In this document: positions 37,591-46,680 of the stretch, piece by piece
Layout of the letters: each line of letters starts with the position of its first letter
How positions within the stretch are numbered: position 1 is the first letter of the stretch
Source: Microbulbifer sp. MKSA007
GTDB lineage: Bacteria; Pseudomonadota; Gammaproteobacteria; Pseudomonadales; Cellvibrionaceae
DNA: 64,000 nt
Assembly (NCBI GenBank): GCA_032615215.1
Contig: CP128433.1
Location: forward strand, 5,006,501-5,070,500
Direction of reading: 5' to 3'
Position numbers and translations under genes: made by a program
Notes under the pieces: model-generated
What the model saw: the letters and a program-made list of their open reading frames with translations, nothing else
Databases searched by the model: none
What the model was told of the DNA's origin: nothing

Positions 37591-38222
37591 ATCGAGCACC
37601 CAGAAATTAACTTCAATCGCACGGTTATTCACTACTGCGCTATTGGTTTTTACTCTCCGCATGTAGCGGTCTGCAAAAGACAATATCGCCCGCAGATAGT
37701 GACACCGCGCAACAACTGACAGAAAACCCCTACTTGCGGGATGGTAAAAGAGTACCGCAACAGGCCCGTGCGGCAATGGAACTGGCTCGCCAGAATTTTC
37801 AGGCAAATGATTTACCTGCGTCTGAATCGCAACTGCTCCAAATTACTGAAAAGTGGCCGGAGCTCTCTGGAGCCTGGCTTAACCTGGCAATCGTGCAACA
37901 GTCCGGCGAGAAATACGAGGAATCCGAGCGCAGCTTTCGCCAGGCTATTGCTGTAAACGATAACAATGTATTTGCCTGGAATCGTCTTGCCGCCCTGATG
38001 CGTGACCGGGGGCGGTTCGAAGATGCAGAGCAATACTACAACGCCGCCATAGAGCGTTGGCCACACTATGCCGATGCACACCGCAACCTGGGAATCCTCT
38101 ACGACCTTTACCTGCAACAACCCGAGCGTGCCCTTCAGCATTATATGGCAGCGCAAGATTCCGGTACTGAACAGGATAAATTGCTCAGTGCATGGATACT
38201 CGAGCTGGAGCGGAGACTTTAA
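37577..38222 (+). pseudogene. TPR lipoprotein; N-terminal signal out of frame with the body
   Basis: The body (in frame from 37734) is a TPR protein of about 160-180 residues (WLNLAIVQQSGEKYEESERSFRQAI, then AHRNLGILYDLY). Its frame extends upstream to L-L-S-A-C-S-G-L, a clear lipobox, but has no start codon there. A matching start and signal (ATG at 37577, ...ARLFTTALLV) is in another frame that runs into the lipobox at a T5 run (37647-37651). One T fewer, or two more, would join them. I judge this another homopolymer artefact. An alternative is translation from 37734 with no export signal. The start overlaps the previous gene end. Confidence 0.65.
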
Positions 38223-38224
38223 CA

Positions 38225-38494
38225 ATGAAATTATTTTCTAGCCTCATACTGAGCCTGTCTATCTTTGCATACGGCGCAACAGCAGAGGAAATAACAACGC
38301 TGGAGTCCACCGTAATTGGCAGTCAGGAACAACCTAAGGTTTTATATATCATTCCCTGGAAGCAAGCCGACAGTTTACAAAGGCTCGACAGCGTTCTGCC
38401 GCAAACTTTCTCCTCTGTATTTGAACATCAGGAATATTCTGAATTTCGGCGGGAAATAAAGCTGTTACAAGCTGAACAGGAAAAAACCGATTAG
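38225..38494 (+). CDS. Small exported protein of the Exb/TPR operon
   Basis: 89 residues with a Sec signal (cut after T-A-A/T-A-E, about residue 20), followed by a short region containing KVLYIIPWKQAD and a charged C-terminal helix. No known family recognised. It starts 2 bases after the TPR gene's stop and precedes the ExbB gene by 192 bases, a gap that could hold an extra promoter. Probably a small periplasmic part of the machine. Confidence 0.7.
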   Translation: MKLFSSLILSLSIFAYGATAEEITTLESTVIGSQEQPKVLYIIPWKQADSLQRLDSVLPQTFSSVFEHQEYSEFRREIKLLQAEQEKTD

Positions 38495-38686
38495 GCTGGC
38501 CCAGCAAAATTAAAAATAATTTTTTGCAGCGTATGGAAGCGGCACTGCTGAATTTATACAGCGAAGACATGGACCGCCGCAGCAGGCTTCAACGTCCCGC
38601 GGCCCTCTTTATACACCAAGGGTGGGAACTCAATCGCTCTCCCTTTGCACTACAAATTTATAACTTTATCTGTGGAGAATTAAATC

Positions 38687-39352
38687 ATGGAATTCACTCA
38701 AGCGATGCTGCGTTTTTTCCAAAATGGCGGACCCTTCATGTACCCAATTGCAGTGGTCCTGGTTATCGGACTGGCAATGGTAGTAGAGCGCTGGATATTT
38801 TTATCACGCGCGCGGAATGCCAATAAAAAGGCGTATCAACAAGTATTGCCCATGTTGCAAAAACGCAGCTATCAAAGTGTCTTGCAGCTGGCCCGAGACA
38901 ACGATGCAGCAATGGGCCGTATCGCCGCAGCGGGCATCAACACTTTGCAATTTGCCAAGCGCGAGGAAAATATTGCCCTGGCTATTGAGGAAGGGATTCT
39001 CGAAGCTGTTCCCCGTCTGGAAAAACGCACCAGTTACTTGGCCACTCTCGCTAATATTGCCACTCTGCTGGGCCTACTCGGCACTATTATGGGTCTGATT
39101 GCTGCATTTACTGCAGTAGCCAGTGCCGACCCATCTGAAAAAGCGACCATGCTCTCCACCAGTATTTCCGTAGCGATGAACACTACAGCATTCGGTTTGA
39201 TTTCTGCCATTCCCCTGCTGTTGTTTAACTCAATGCTACAAAATAAAACCAATGAGATTGTCGATAGTTTGCAAATGGCCGGGGTTAAATTCCTTAATCT
39301 GCTGACCATGGGACGCCCACAGAAAGCGGAACAACGCACCGCTAACAGCTAA
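38687..39352 (+). CDS. MotA/TolQ/ExbB proton-channel family protein
   Basis: 221-residue inner-membrane protein, the proton-channel stator subunit that couples proton motive force to envelope work. Three hydrophobic helices: residues about 16-35, 119-143 and 160-182. The typical stretch L-A-N-I-A-T-L-L-G-L-L-G-T-I-M-G-L-I is present, as is the SISVAMNTTAFGL segment of the last helix. GGAG ribosome site. It is followed by two ExbD genes and a TonB-like gene, a complete energising set. Confidence 0.93.
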   Translation: MEFTQAMLRFFQNGGPFMYPIAVVLVIGLAMVVERWIFLSRARNANKKAYQQVLPMLQKRSYQSVLQLARDNDAAMGRIAAAGINTLQFAKREENIALAIEEGILEAVPRLEKRTSYLATLANIATLLGLLGTIMGLIAAFTAVASADPSEKATMLSTSISVAMNTTAFGLISAIPLLLFNSMLQNKTNEIVDSLQMAGVKFLNLLTMGRPQKAEQRTANS

Positions 39353-39363
39353 GGGATACCGCC

Positions 39364-39876
39364 ATGCTGAACATAAATATTCGCCGGCGTGGATATGAGG
39401 AAGCGGAACTCGATATCACCTCGTTTATGAGTTTGATGACCATTTTGGTTCCTGTGCTACTGCTAAATATGGTGTTTTCCCATATCTCCGTGCTCAAGCT
39501 GAACCTGCCGGGTATCAGCGATGGAAGTTCCAGCAGTGTGGAGGAAAATCACCAGCTCGAACTCGTTTTGCGCACGCAGTATGTCGATATCAATTATCCC
39601 GCTGGGCAGCGGGTTAAACGCATCCCACACGAAGAAAACTCACCGGATTTCGCCACGATATCTATCGTTTTACAGCAGATAAAACGGCAGTTGCGAGAAA
39701 AATCTATCGACAAAGATGATCTGGTGATCCTGTCAGAAAAGGGAACGCCTTACAAAACTCTGGTCGCCGCCATGGATACTGCACGCAGCTACCGGGCTGT
39801 AGTGGCCGCATCTGTTGTTGATGCAGAACTGTTCCCCCAGATATCTCTCGGCGATGCACCGGAGCAGACAAAATAG
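39364..39876 (+). CDS. ExbD-like protein 1, lacking the membrane aspartate
   Basis: 170-residue protein with an N-terminal cytoplasmic stretch, one membrane helix (residues 18-40) and a periplasmic domain of ExbD type. Aligning the helix with ExbD's P-F-I-D-V-M motif puts Ser23 (L-D-I-T-S-F-M-S-L-M) where the proton-carrying Asp normally sits. An Asp is present earlier (Asp17), at the membrane edge. It may therefore be a structural partner rather than the proton carrier. Its neighbour at 39889 keeps the Asp. Confidence 0.88.
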   Translation: MLNINIRRRGYEEAELDITSFMSLMTILVPVLLLNMVFSHISVLKLNLPGISDGSSSSVEENHQLELVLRTQYVDINYPAGQRVKRIPHEENSPDFATISIVLQQIKRQLREKSIDKDDLVILSEKGTPYKTLVAAMDTARSYRAVVAASVVDAELFPQISLGDAPEQTK

Positions 39877-39888
39877 CGGGGCCAAACT

Positions 39889-40410
39889 ATGAAGATAAAT
39901 GCAGCCGCAAAACTGCAAGAGCGCAGGCAAAGGCAAAAAAAGCAGCAGTCAAAACTGAACCTGGTATCACTGATGGATATCTTCACCATCCTGGTATTTT
40001 TCCTTCTGGTGAACTCAACCAGTGATGTTCAGGTTCTGCAGACTGATAAAACCATAAAACTGCCCAAGTCCACCTCACAACAGAAACCCGAGGTGACTAC
40101 TGTAGTGCGGGTCAACAATAAACAGCTGTTTGTCGGGGACCGATTTATCGCCAGCATCGATGACATCGATCCCAGCGCAGAGAATATTGAAGCCCTGGTA
40201 ACAGAGCTTAAATACCGTGCTGAACGAGCGGGAGAGCTGAGCGAAGCCCAGAAAACTCTGGGCCGAGCAGTGACTATTTTAGGTGATGAACAAGTTCCCT
40301 ATGAGTTGCTGAAGCAGATCATGCACACCTGCGCAGCCGCAGACTTCCGCGATATGTCTTTCGCCGTAGAACAAACAGCGCCGGAAGATCCCTCGGGGGT
40401 GGAATCCTGA
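39889..40410 (+). CDS. ExbD-like protein 2, with intact membrane aspartate
   Basis: 173-residue ExbD/TolR-type protein: basic cytoplasmic N-terminus, one helix (residues about 24-43) with Asp30 in S-L-M-D-I-F, matching the essential Asp of ExbD, and a periplasmic domain. With ExbB it should form the proton-driven motor. It starts 12 bases after ExbD 1 and ends one base before the TonB/AgmX-like gene. Confidence 0.92.
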   Translation: MKINAAAKLQERRQRQKKQQSKLNLVSLMDIFTILVFFLLVNSTSDVQVLQTDKTIKLPKSTSQQKPEVTTVVRVNNKQLFVGDRFIASIDDIDPSAENIEALVTELKYRAERAGELSEAQKTLGRAVTILGDEQVPYELLKQIMHTCAAADFRDMSFAVEQTAPEDPSGVES

Positions 40411-40411
40411 T

Positions 40412-41404
40412 ATGAGTACAGCAACCATTAGTTACGCCCCCTGGCAACTACAGGAAACAGTGCTTCCCTGGTCCGCCTCAAGAGAGGAGGATCAGCGCTT
40501 TATCAAATTGCTGCGCGGTGGCCTGATAGCCCTGGCCATCAGTGGCGTTGCCGTTGCACTGGCGCCAGTACCCGAACTCACCCGGGAACAGGCCGAAAGG
40601 GTGCCACCACAGCTGGCCAAAGTGATTCTGGAAAAAAAGGAATTGCCAAAACCCAAGCCAAAGCCGAAACCCAAAGAGCAAAAGAAGCCCGAGGAAAAGA
40701 AAAAGCCCGAAGAGAAACCCAAAAAGAAAGCGGAAACACCCGACAAGCCCAAGCCTGTGGAGAAGCCGCGCAAGGTTGAAAATCCCCCGGTTGCCAAGGT
40801 ACAGCAGGCCCGGGAGAAAGCGGCCAATAGCGGTCTGAATGCACTCGCCGATGATCTGCTGGATATGCGCGAGAGTTTTAATACATCGGATATTAGCCGG
40901 GGCCAGCTCAGCTCGGGGAATGCTACTGCCACTAAAATAGAACGCAGTATGATCGCGGATAAGTCAAAAGCCTCCAGTGGCGGCGTTGCCGCCGGTAGAG
41001 TAAGTCGGGATACCGGTGGTGTCTCACTGGCCGGACGTGAGAACACCCGAGTACAAAGTACCCAGGCAACGGGTTCAGCCAAAGAAGCGGTGGCCAAGGC
41101 CCGAGGGCAAAAATCCATACGTACCGACGATTCCATTCGCAGTGTTATGGAAGCCAATAAAGAGGCCATTATTGGAATCTATAATCGCGCGCTGCGCAGG
41201 GACCCAACTCTGCAGGGAAGACTCACCGTACAGTTGGTGATCGCACCGAATGGTGCTATCGCGTCGATCAAACTGGTAGAGAGCGAGCTCAATAACCCGG
41301 CACTTGAACGCAAGTTGCTGGCGAGAATCCGCATGATCAATTTTGGTTCTGCCAACGTTGAGAGTACTACCAAGAACTACTCAATCGACTTCCTGCCTTC
41401 TTAA
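40412..41404 (+). CDS. TonB-like protein with AgmX/PglI C-terminal domain
   Basis: 330-residue energy-transducing protein. One membrane helix (residues about 31-50) is followed by a Pro/Lys/Glu-rich linker (about 70-130, KPK repeats) that can span the periplasm. A low-complexity middle region and a C-terminal domain of the AgmX/PglI type follow (SIRSVMEANKEAIIGIYNR, then GRLTVQLVIAPNGAI; about 235-330). AgmX/PglI proteins are known from Myxococcus gliding-motility complexes. Last gene of the operon, right after ExbD 2. It probably transmits motor force to the TPR lipoproteins. Confidence 0.9.
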   Translation: MSTATISYAPWQLQETVLPWSASREEDQRFIKLLRGGLIALAISGVAVALAPVPELTREQAERVPPQLAKVILEKKELPKPKPKPKPKEQKKPEEKKKPEEKPKKKAETPDKPKPVEKPRKVENPPVAKVQQAREKAANSGLNALADDLLDMRESFNTSDISRGQLSSGNATATKIERSMIADKSKASSGGVAAGRVSRDTGGVSLAGRENTRVQSTQATGSAKEAVAKARGQKSIRTDDSIRSVMEANKEAIIGIYNRALRRDPTLQGRLTVQLVIAPNGAIASIKLVESELNNPALERKLLARIRMINFGSANVESTTKNYSIDFLPS

Positions 41405-41502
41405 GTTCCGATAGCTATCTTGTTTGTAGCGTGGCGACACAGGGACGTGCCGCCATTTGAAGGGCGTTAATAGGTGGGCAAGAAGCTGATCCACCCAATC
41501 AA

Positions 41503-41880
41503 CTAAAGCAAATCCAGCGCATAGCGACGCAATGTTTGCATAGGAATAATTTCCAGCGCCTTCACATGTGTACTCTGTAAAAATACCCGGGGTGCCATAT
41601 CCAATTTCTCCGCTTCAAGCCAGCGCGCGGCACAGAGACACCAACGATCCCCTTCCTTTAAACCGGGAAAATTAAACTCCTCTACCGGTGTGCTCAAATC
41701 ATTGCCGCGACTGCGGGAAAACTCCAGGAACTTATCAGTCACGGCAACGCAGACGGTGTGAGAACCGAGATCCTCTTTACAGGTGTTACAGCAGCCATCG
41801 CGAAAGAAGCCTGTCTTCGGGTCCAGGCTACAAGGCACCAGTGGATCACCAAAGACGCTGACTGAATTTTCTATCTCCAT
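41503..41880 (-). CDS. DUF2237 family protein
   Basis: 125-residue cytoplasmic protein with several conserved Cys: DPKTGFFRDGCCNTCKEDLG near residue 20, then HTVCVAVTDKFLEFSRSRGNDLS and FPGLKEGDRWCLCAARW. This pattern is characteristic of DUF2237, function unknown. The cysteines could bind metal. Its start overlaps the end of the DUF2939 gene by 10 bases, so the two form an operon. Confidence 0.93.
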   Translation of the reverse strand: MEIENSVSVFGDPLVPCSLDPKTGFFRDGCCNTCKEDLGSHTVCVAVTDKFLEFSRSRGNDLSTPVEEFNFPGLKEGDRWCLCAARWLEAEKLDMAPRVFLQSTHVKALEIIPMQTLRRYALDLL

Positions 41881-42494
41881 TCCTGACTCTCTCCACTTCT
41901 ATCACCAATTAGCTGAATGTCCACCAGCTGCCAGCGCAGACCATTGCGTTGCATCAACATGCGCAATTCAGGCCGACCATGCTCACCATATTCAACACTC
42001 AGATGATTGAGGTCGGTAAAATGCCAGCCCATGCGCTGCCAGGAATCTTCATTCTCTTCCGCTGCAGAAGTCTCATTCTCGGAAATATCCGGTGTTTCAC
42101 CACCCTGTCGATAAATTTCCCGCTGAAATGCCTCCAGATCCTCTCCCCCACGAAGAAGGTCGGCAATGCCCTCAGGAGTAATAAACTGTTGTAAAAGTGG
42201 ATCCATAAAGAAATTTGCACCAGCACTGAGTAATTCATCAAATTCCTGAGGAATAGAGTTACTTAGAGAATTCCTAAGTTGCTGCTGTAAGCGGATCTTT
42301 AAATTGTCACGTAAAACAGGAAAATCGACATAGCGCTCTAACGTGTCGATACTCTCAGCTCTAACCTGCGGCTGATCGGATTTAGCCATTTTCGCCGCAC
42401 GCTGCAATTGCTCGATGGAATAAAACGGCAAGGCGACATACCCAGCGGTAATCAACACCAAAACCAGGCCGCTCATCCACAGTATTTTTTTCAT
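41871..42494 (-). CDS. DUF2939 family membrane-anchored protein
   Basis: 207-residue protein with an N-terminal membrane helix (residues 4-26) and the DUF2939 pattern A-L-P-F-Y-S-I-E-Q-L-Q-R-A near residue 22, followed by a region rich in amphipathic helices. Function unknown. The ATG at 42494 is used; the frame opens only with a TTG one codon earlier. Co-transcribed with the DUF2237 gene. Confidence 0.85.
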   Translation of the reverse strand: MKKILWMSGLVLVLITAGYVALPFYSIEQLQRAAKMAKSDQPQVRAESIDTLERYVDFPVLRDNLKIRLQQQLRNSLSNSIPQEFDELLSAGANFFMDPLLQQFITPEGIADLLRGGEDLEAFQREIYRQGGETPDISENETSAAEENEDSWQRMGWHFTDLNHLSVEYGEHGRPELRMLMQRNGLRWQLVDIQLIGDRSGESQEWR

Positions 42495-42665
42495 CAATTC
42501 TATTCCTTAGTCACTCCCCGGGGATTTTATGCTGAGAAAGATGTATCACCTAATTTGCCAATGTATTGGCGTGGCATTGTTCGCCACTCCTGCCTATGAG
42601 ATATTTCCCTCCCAAGACTCTGCACCCCATTAATAATCTAAATCTCAATAAGGACAGCTAACAGG

Positions 42666-43412
42666 ATGAGTGACATCTATACGGCACCAAAAGCCGATTT
42701 GGCAAGTACGCGGGAAATGGAGGAATTCGGCTCTGTAGAGAAGGGGATTGCAGGGGACTATTCGTTTTCTCTCGGTGAAGCCCTCAGTGAAGGGTGGCAA
42801 TTATCACTAAGCAATATGGGAACTATATGGCTTAGTTTTATTCTTTACGCACTGGGCGCATCCGCAATAATGCTCATCCTAGCGGCATTAATGTGGGGTT
42901 CTATATCATCGGCTGCTGGTTTATCAGGCATGCTATTCCTAGTCATCTTAGCGCCTATCGCCGTAATAGTGATCGTTGCCCCTCTTATGGCAGGTTCTAT
43001 GATGGTAAGTATAAAGATTGCCAGAGGAGAAAAAACCAGCGCCACCGAGGTATTCTCCTATTTCGATAAAATCGTGCCCCTTGGCCTGGCAATGTTTTTA
43101 TTATATTTCCTCGTTTCGATTGGCTTTTACCTGTTACTTATTCCCGGTATCTATCTTTCAGTCGCCTATATGATGGCCCTGCCGCTTATCGTAGATCACA
43201 ACCTGGGTCCCTGGCAGGCTATGGAGGCTTCACGTAAAGCCATCACCAAAAACTGGTTCGCCTTTTTTGGCCTTTTGCTGGTAATGATGGTCATTTACGT
43301 TGCAGGCAGCCTTCTATTCCTCATAGGATTAATATTCGCCCTTCCCTGGATTTTTGCGACTTACGGCGTTGCTTACCGTCAGGTCTTCGGCGCCCCCACT
43401 CAAAACACATAA
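42666..43412 (+). CDS. Multi-helix inner-membrane protein, first gene of the MoxR operon
   Basis: 248-residue polytopic protein with about five hydrophobic helices (near 59-80, 87-115, 137-165, 165-180 and 204-235). It resembles the glycerophosphodiester phosphodiesterase membrane-domain / YciC-like family, but I cannot name it. AAGGACAG lies upstream of the ATG. It is followed 28 bases later by an RDD protein and the rest of a MoxR/DUF58 cluster, so it is probably co-transcribed. Confidence 0.78.
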   Translation: MSDIYTAPKADLASTREMEEFGSVEKGIAGDYSFSLGEALSEGWQLSLSNMGTIWLSFILYALGASAIMLILAALMWGSISSAAGLSGMLFLVILAPIAVIVIVAPLMAGSMMVSIKIARGEKTSATEVFSYFDKIVPLGLAMFLLYFLVSIGFYLLLIPGIYLSVAYMMALPLIVDHNLGPWQAMEASRKAITKNWFAFFGLLLVMMVIYVAGSLLFLIGLIFALPWIFATYGVAYRQVFGAPTQNT

Positions 43413-43439
43413 TCGGTTCTACCAAACAGGAGCGGTGGC

Positions 43440-44123
43440 TTGCTGGATACCACCTATAACGTCGAAACACCCGAGGGGATTGATTTGCGCGCGCGGGCCG
43501 CTGGGCCCGTGCCACGTATCCTTGCGTATGCAGTGGATGTGTTTTATCGATCATTGATATTGGCTGCGATCGGCTTTGCGTTGCTATTTGCCGGCTTTGC
43601 CGGTGCGGGTATCTGGCTCGTCTGCGCCTTTCTTCTCGAGTGGTTTTACCCGGTGTTTTTTGAAGTTTTGCGGAACGGCCAGACACCGGGCAAAAAGGCC
43701 TTTGGCCTAATGGTGGCCAACGACAACCTTACGCCGGTATCCTGGGGAGCATCCATCGTTCGCAACCTGCTACGCTTTGCGGATTTTATGCCATTTGCCT
43801 ACGCCACTGGCGTAATAAGCATGACACTGGGGCGTCACTTCCAGCGCCTTGGCGACCTGGCAGCAGCCACCCTGGTGGTCTATCGCGAAGAGGAAAAGGC
43901 ACCTGTTGCCCTGCCGGATACCACCCCGCTCCCACCACCACAAAACCTTCGCCAGCAAGACCAACAGGCACTGGTTAGCCTTTTGGAGCGCCACCAGGAT
44001 TTAAGCGAAGCGCGTCAGCAAGAGCTCGCCAATCTGCTCGAACCGATTACTCGGAAAAGGGACAGCGATGCCTTGAGCTACCTGCGCTCCGTGGGCAGTT
44101 GGCTACTCGGTGGCAGGGGATAG
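43440..44123 (+). CDS. RDD family inner-membrane protein
   Basis: 227-residue membrane protein: R-I-L-A-Y-A-V-D-V-F-Y-R near residue 27 is the RDD signature, followed by hydrophobic helices and the G-Q-T-P-G-K-K-A-F-G-L motif near residue 82. Start is a TTG with AGGAG 8 bases before it; an ATG start would cut off the motif. RDD proteins are poorly defined membrane components. Part of a seven-gene cluster typical of MoxR-linked operons. Confidence 0.9.
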   Translation: MLDTTYNVETPEGIDLRARAAGPVPRILAYAVDVFYRSLILAAIGFALLFAGFAGAGIWLVCAFLLEWFYPVFFEVLRNGQTPGKKAFGLMVANDNLTPVSWGASIVRNLLRFADFMPFAYATGVISMTLGRHFQRLGDLAAATLVVYREEEKAPVALPDTTPLPPPQNLRQQDQQALVSLLERHQDLSEARQQELANLLEPITRKRDSDALSYLRSVGSWLLGGRG

Positions 44124-44135
44124 GCAGAGGTACCT

Positions 44136-45110
44136 ATGAAGCAGAGAGACTTTGAGAATCGCTACCGCGACAGCTGGGAGCAATTAGAAGCCTGGCTGAA
44201 AGCGGATCGGAACAAGTCCGAAGTTGCGGCCCTGGACCTACCCGTCGCCTACCGCAACCTTTGCCAGCAGCTGGCAATGGCAAAGGAGCGGCAATATACC
44301 AACCGCCTGATAGACCACCTCAACCAGCTGGTTATGGCGGCACATCACCGTGTCTACCGCCAGGAAACCTTGCGCCGCAAGGGATGGTTGCACTATTTGT
44401 TGGCAGGTTTTCCCCAAGCCGTGCGCGCTAATAGCCGCGCAGTACTGCTGGCATCCGCTTTGTTTTTAATACCTGGCCTGATCCTGGGAGTCGGCACTTA
44501 CAACAACGATGCCCTGGTGTACGCAGTAATGTCACCGGAACAGGTTATGGGTTTTGAATCCATGTATGATCCGGGCAACCGGGTACTGGGCCGCGAGCGC
44601 GGCTCTGATACCGACCTGTTCATGTTCGGTTTTTATATCAAAAACAATATTGGCATCGCCTTTCGCACCTTTGCCGGCGGTGTACTGTTTGGCCTGGGCT
44701 CAATTTTCTTCCTGGTGTTTAACGGCATCTATATTGGCGCAGCGTTTGGGCATATCACCCGGGTGGGCTTTGTCTCCACCTTCTACCCATTTGTGATTGG
44801 CCACGGCGCCTTTGAGTTGACCGCCATAGTACTGGCGGGAGCAGCGGGCCTGATATTGGGACGCTCTCTAGTGGATCCGGGCCAACACCGACGCACGGTC
44901 GCACTGCGCCTGGCCGCTGTCGAAGCAATGAAGATTATGTACGGCACTTTCCTGATGCTGGTGATTGCCGCTTTCCTTGAAGCCTTCTGGTCCTCCAGTG
45001 CCAGCACACCGATTGCGATCAAGCTCGGGGTAGGCGCCCTGTTTTGGGTACTGGTCTTTGCGTACTTTATCCTGGCGGGACGCAGGGAGGGCGCAACTCA
45101 TGCAAATTAA
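44136..45110 (+). CDS. Stage II sporulation protein M-like membrane protein (SpoIIM family)
   Basis: 324-residue protein: a helical cytoplasmic N-terminus (about 1-100) and about six membrane helices. The conserved NNIGIAFRTFAGGVLFGLGS near residue 171 and HGAFELTAIVLAGAAGL near 228 place it in the SpoIIM/DUF95 family. The non-sporulating host suggests a membrane-organising role within the MoxR cluster. AGAGGT ribosome site. It overlaps the next gene by 11 bases. Confidence 0.9.
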   Translation: MKQRDFENRYRDSWEQLEAWLKADRNKSEVAALDLPVAYRNLCQQLAMAKERQYTNRLIDHLNQLVMAAHHRVYRQETLRRKGWLHYLLAGFPQAVRANSRAVLLASALFLIPGLILGVGTYNNDALVYAVMSPEQVMGFESMYDPGNRVLGRERGSDTDLFMFGFYIKNNIGIAFRTFAGGVLFGLGSIFFLVFNGIYIGAAFGHITRVGFVSTFYPFVIGHGAFELTAIVLAGAAGLILGRSLVDPGQHRRTVALRLAAVEAMKIMYGTFLMLVIAAFLEAFWSSSASTPIAIKLGVGALFWVLVFAYFILAGRREGATHAN

Positions 45111-46680
45111 GAATCTGGCAGTGCGAGCCCGCTTGCGCTCTCCCTGGGAGTCTGTCGATCTCGGTATCGCCCTGGCACGAAAATACTGGTGGCAACTTTT
45201 TATAGTCTACCTGTTGCCTGCAGCACCGCTATTTGCTTTGTGTTATTGGCTGTTTCCAGAGTCACCAACGCTCTCCATCTTATTTATTTGGTGGCTGAAA
45301 CCCGTATTTGATCGGCTGCCCCTGTTTATGATCAGCCGCGCATTATTTGGCTCACCGGTATCCATTGGTGAGGCATTGAAGCATTTCTTTAGCCAGAATC
45401 GTCGCGACTGGTTTATGTGGCTTACCCTCCGTCGGCTGAGCCCCACACGCTCTTTCGATATGCCAGTCACCGTGCTGGAGCAATCCACAGGTAAGGCCCG
45501 TACCTCGCGCCTTGGGGTACTGCACCGCAAACACTCTGGGGCCGCCACCTGGCTAACACTAACGCTTTACCATATTGAGATATTTCTACTTGCCGCATTA
45601 AGTGTGATGGCATTTCTGTTTATCCCTGAACAGTATTCCGATGGGATCGATTGGATCCCTCTGCTCCAAGGGGATACTCAATGGCTGGAATGGATATATA
45701 ACGGACTCTACCTGTTTGTTATGGCAGCAGTAGCCCCCTTCTATATCGTTAGCGGATTTTGCCTTTATATTGGCCGTCGTATTGAGTTGGAAGGCTGGGA
45801 TATAGAAATCCAGTTTCGGGACCTGCTGGAACGCCAGCAGCGTGAACAGGAGTCCCACCGCAGAAGAAAACCAAGCACTGCTGCGCTAATCCTGATCTGC
45901 GGGCTCACCTTTGGCTCATTAATTCCAGCGCCCCCCGCCAGCGCCGCATCTTTGGAAACCCCGCAGCAGGCCCAAGAGCATATTGACGAAATCCTCGCTG
46001 GCGATGAATTTCATCAAATGAAAGAGATCAGTGGTTGGCGCAAAAAAGACAAATCTGAAACAGAAGCCGTCAAAGAAAAGTTCCCCGAGTGGTTAATTAA
46101 CTTTATCGAATGGCTTTTTGAGAACTCTAAAGATACGCCTGAAGTTGACGATGAAGTTAAATGGGGCCCAACAATTGCGAAAATCCTGGAGCTGCTGCTT
46201 TGGATTGGCTTGGTATTCGGCCTGGGCTATCTGCTTTGGAGACATCACGATAAAATTCTTCAGAGCTTGAAATGGCAGCCTAAGCCAAAGCAGCCCGTCC
46301 CCGAAACCCTATTCGGCCTGGATGTACGCCAATCGAGTCTGCCCGATGACGTTTGCGCGGAGGTCATGCGCCTGTGGACAGAGGGAGACAAGCGAGCCAG
46401 TTTGGGACTATTGTACCGCGCCACCCTCTCTCACCTGATTGAAGACTTCGAGTTTTATTTTGGCGATCACCTTACCGAAAGTGAATGCGCACAGCTGGTA
46501 CAAGTAAGGCAACAGGAGCCGAATGAAGTACAGCGCCCAGTAAGTCCCGCCCTGAGTCAATTTGTACAAGAGCTTACTGCAAACTGGCAGCAGCTTGCCT
46601 ATGCCCACCGGCCGCCAAAAGAGGCTCAGGTAAGCTCACTTTGTAGCCAATGGCAGGAGGAATTTGGCAATGACCGCTAA
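45100..46680 (+). CDS. DUF4129 domain membrane protein
   Basis: 526-residue protein. N-terminal membrane helices (near 27-75, 165-190, 210-235), then a hydrophilic region after about residue 290, a helix near 370-390, and a DUF4129-like C-terminal domain (L-R-T/A-x-L-G-L-L-Y-R-A-T-L-S-H-L near 440) of the protein-glutamine gamma-glutamyltransferase accessory type. The ATG at 45100 is preceded by GGGAGG. It overlaps both neighbours, indicating a tightly coupled operon. Confidence 0.85.
   Translation: MQIKNLAVRARLRSPWESVDLGIALARKYWWQLFIVYLLPAAPLFALCYWLFPESPTLSILFIWWLKPVFDRLPLFMISRALFGSPVSIGEALKHFFSQNRRDWFMWLTLRRLSPTRSFDMPVTVLEQSTGKARTSRLGVLHRKHSGAATWLTLTLYHIEIFLLAALSVMAFLFIPEQYSDGIDWIPLLQGDTQWLEWIYNGLYLFVMAAVAPFYIVSGFCLYIGRRIELEGWDIEIQFRDLLERQQREQESHRRRKPSTAALILICGLTFGSLIPAPPASAASLETPQQAQEHIDEILAGDEFHQMKEISGWRKKDKSETEAVKEKFPEWLINFIEWLFENSKDTPEVDDEVKWGPTIAKILELLLWIGLVFGLGYLLWRHHDKILQSLKWQPKPKQPVPETLFGLDVRQSSLPDDVCAEVMRLWTEGDKRASLGLLYRATLSHLIEDFEFYFGDHLTESECAQLVQVRQQEPNEVQRPVSPALSQFVQELTANWQQLAYAHRPPKEAQVSSLCSQWQEEFGNDR

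Noticed and set aside
38495..38686. Possible extra gene between the small exported protein and ExbB
   Set aside because: The only ORF here (from 38524) runs into the ExbB gene in another frame and has no domain; the region is better seen as an intergenic gap.
40492..41169. 225-residue reverse ORF opposite the AgmX-like gene
   Set aside because: Its Phe/Ser/Gly-rich sequence is the antisense of the Lys/Pro-rich linker, an artefact of low-complexity coding.
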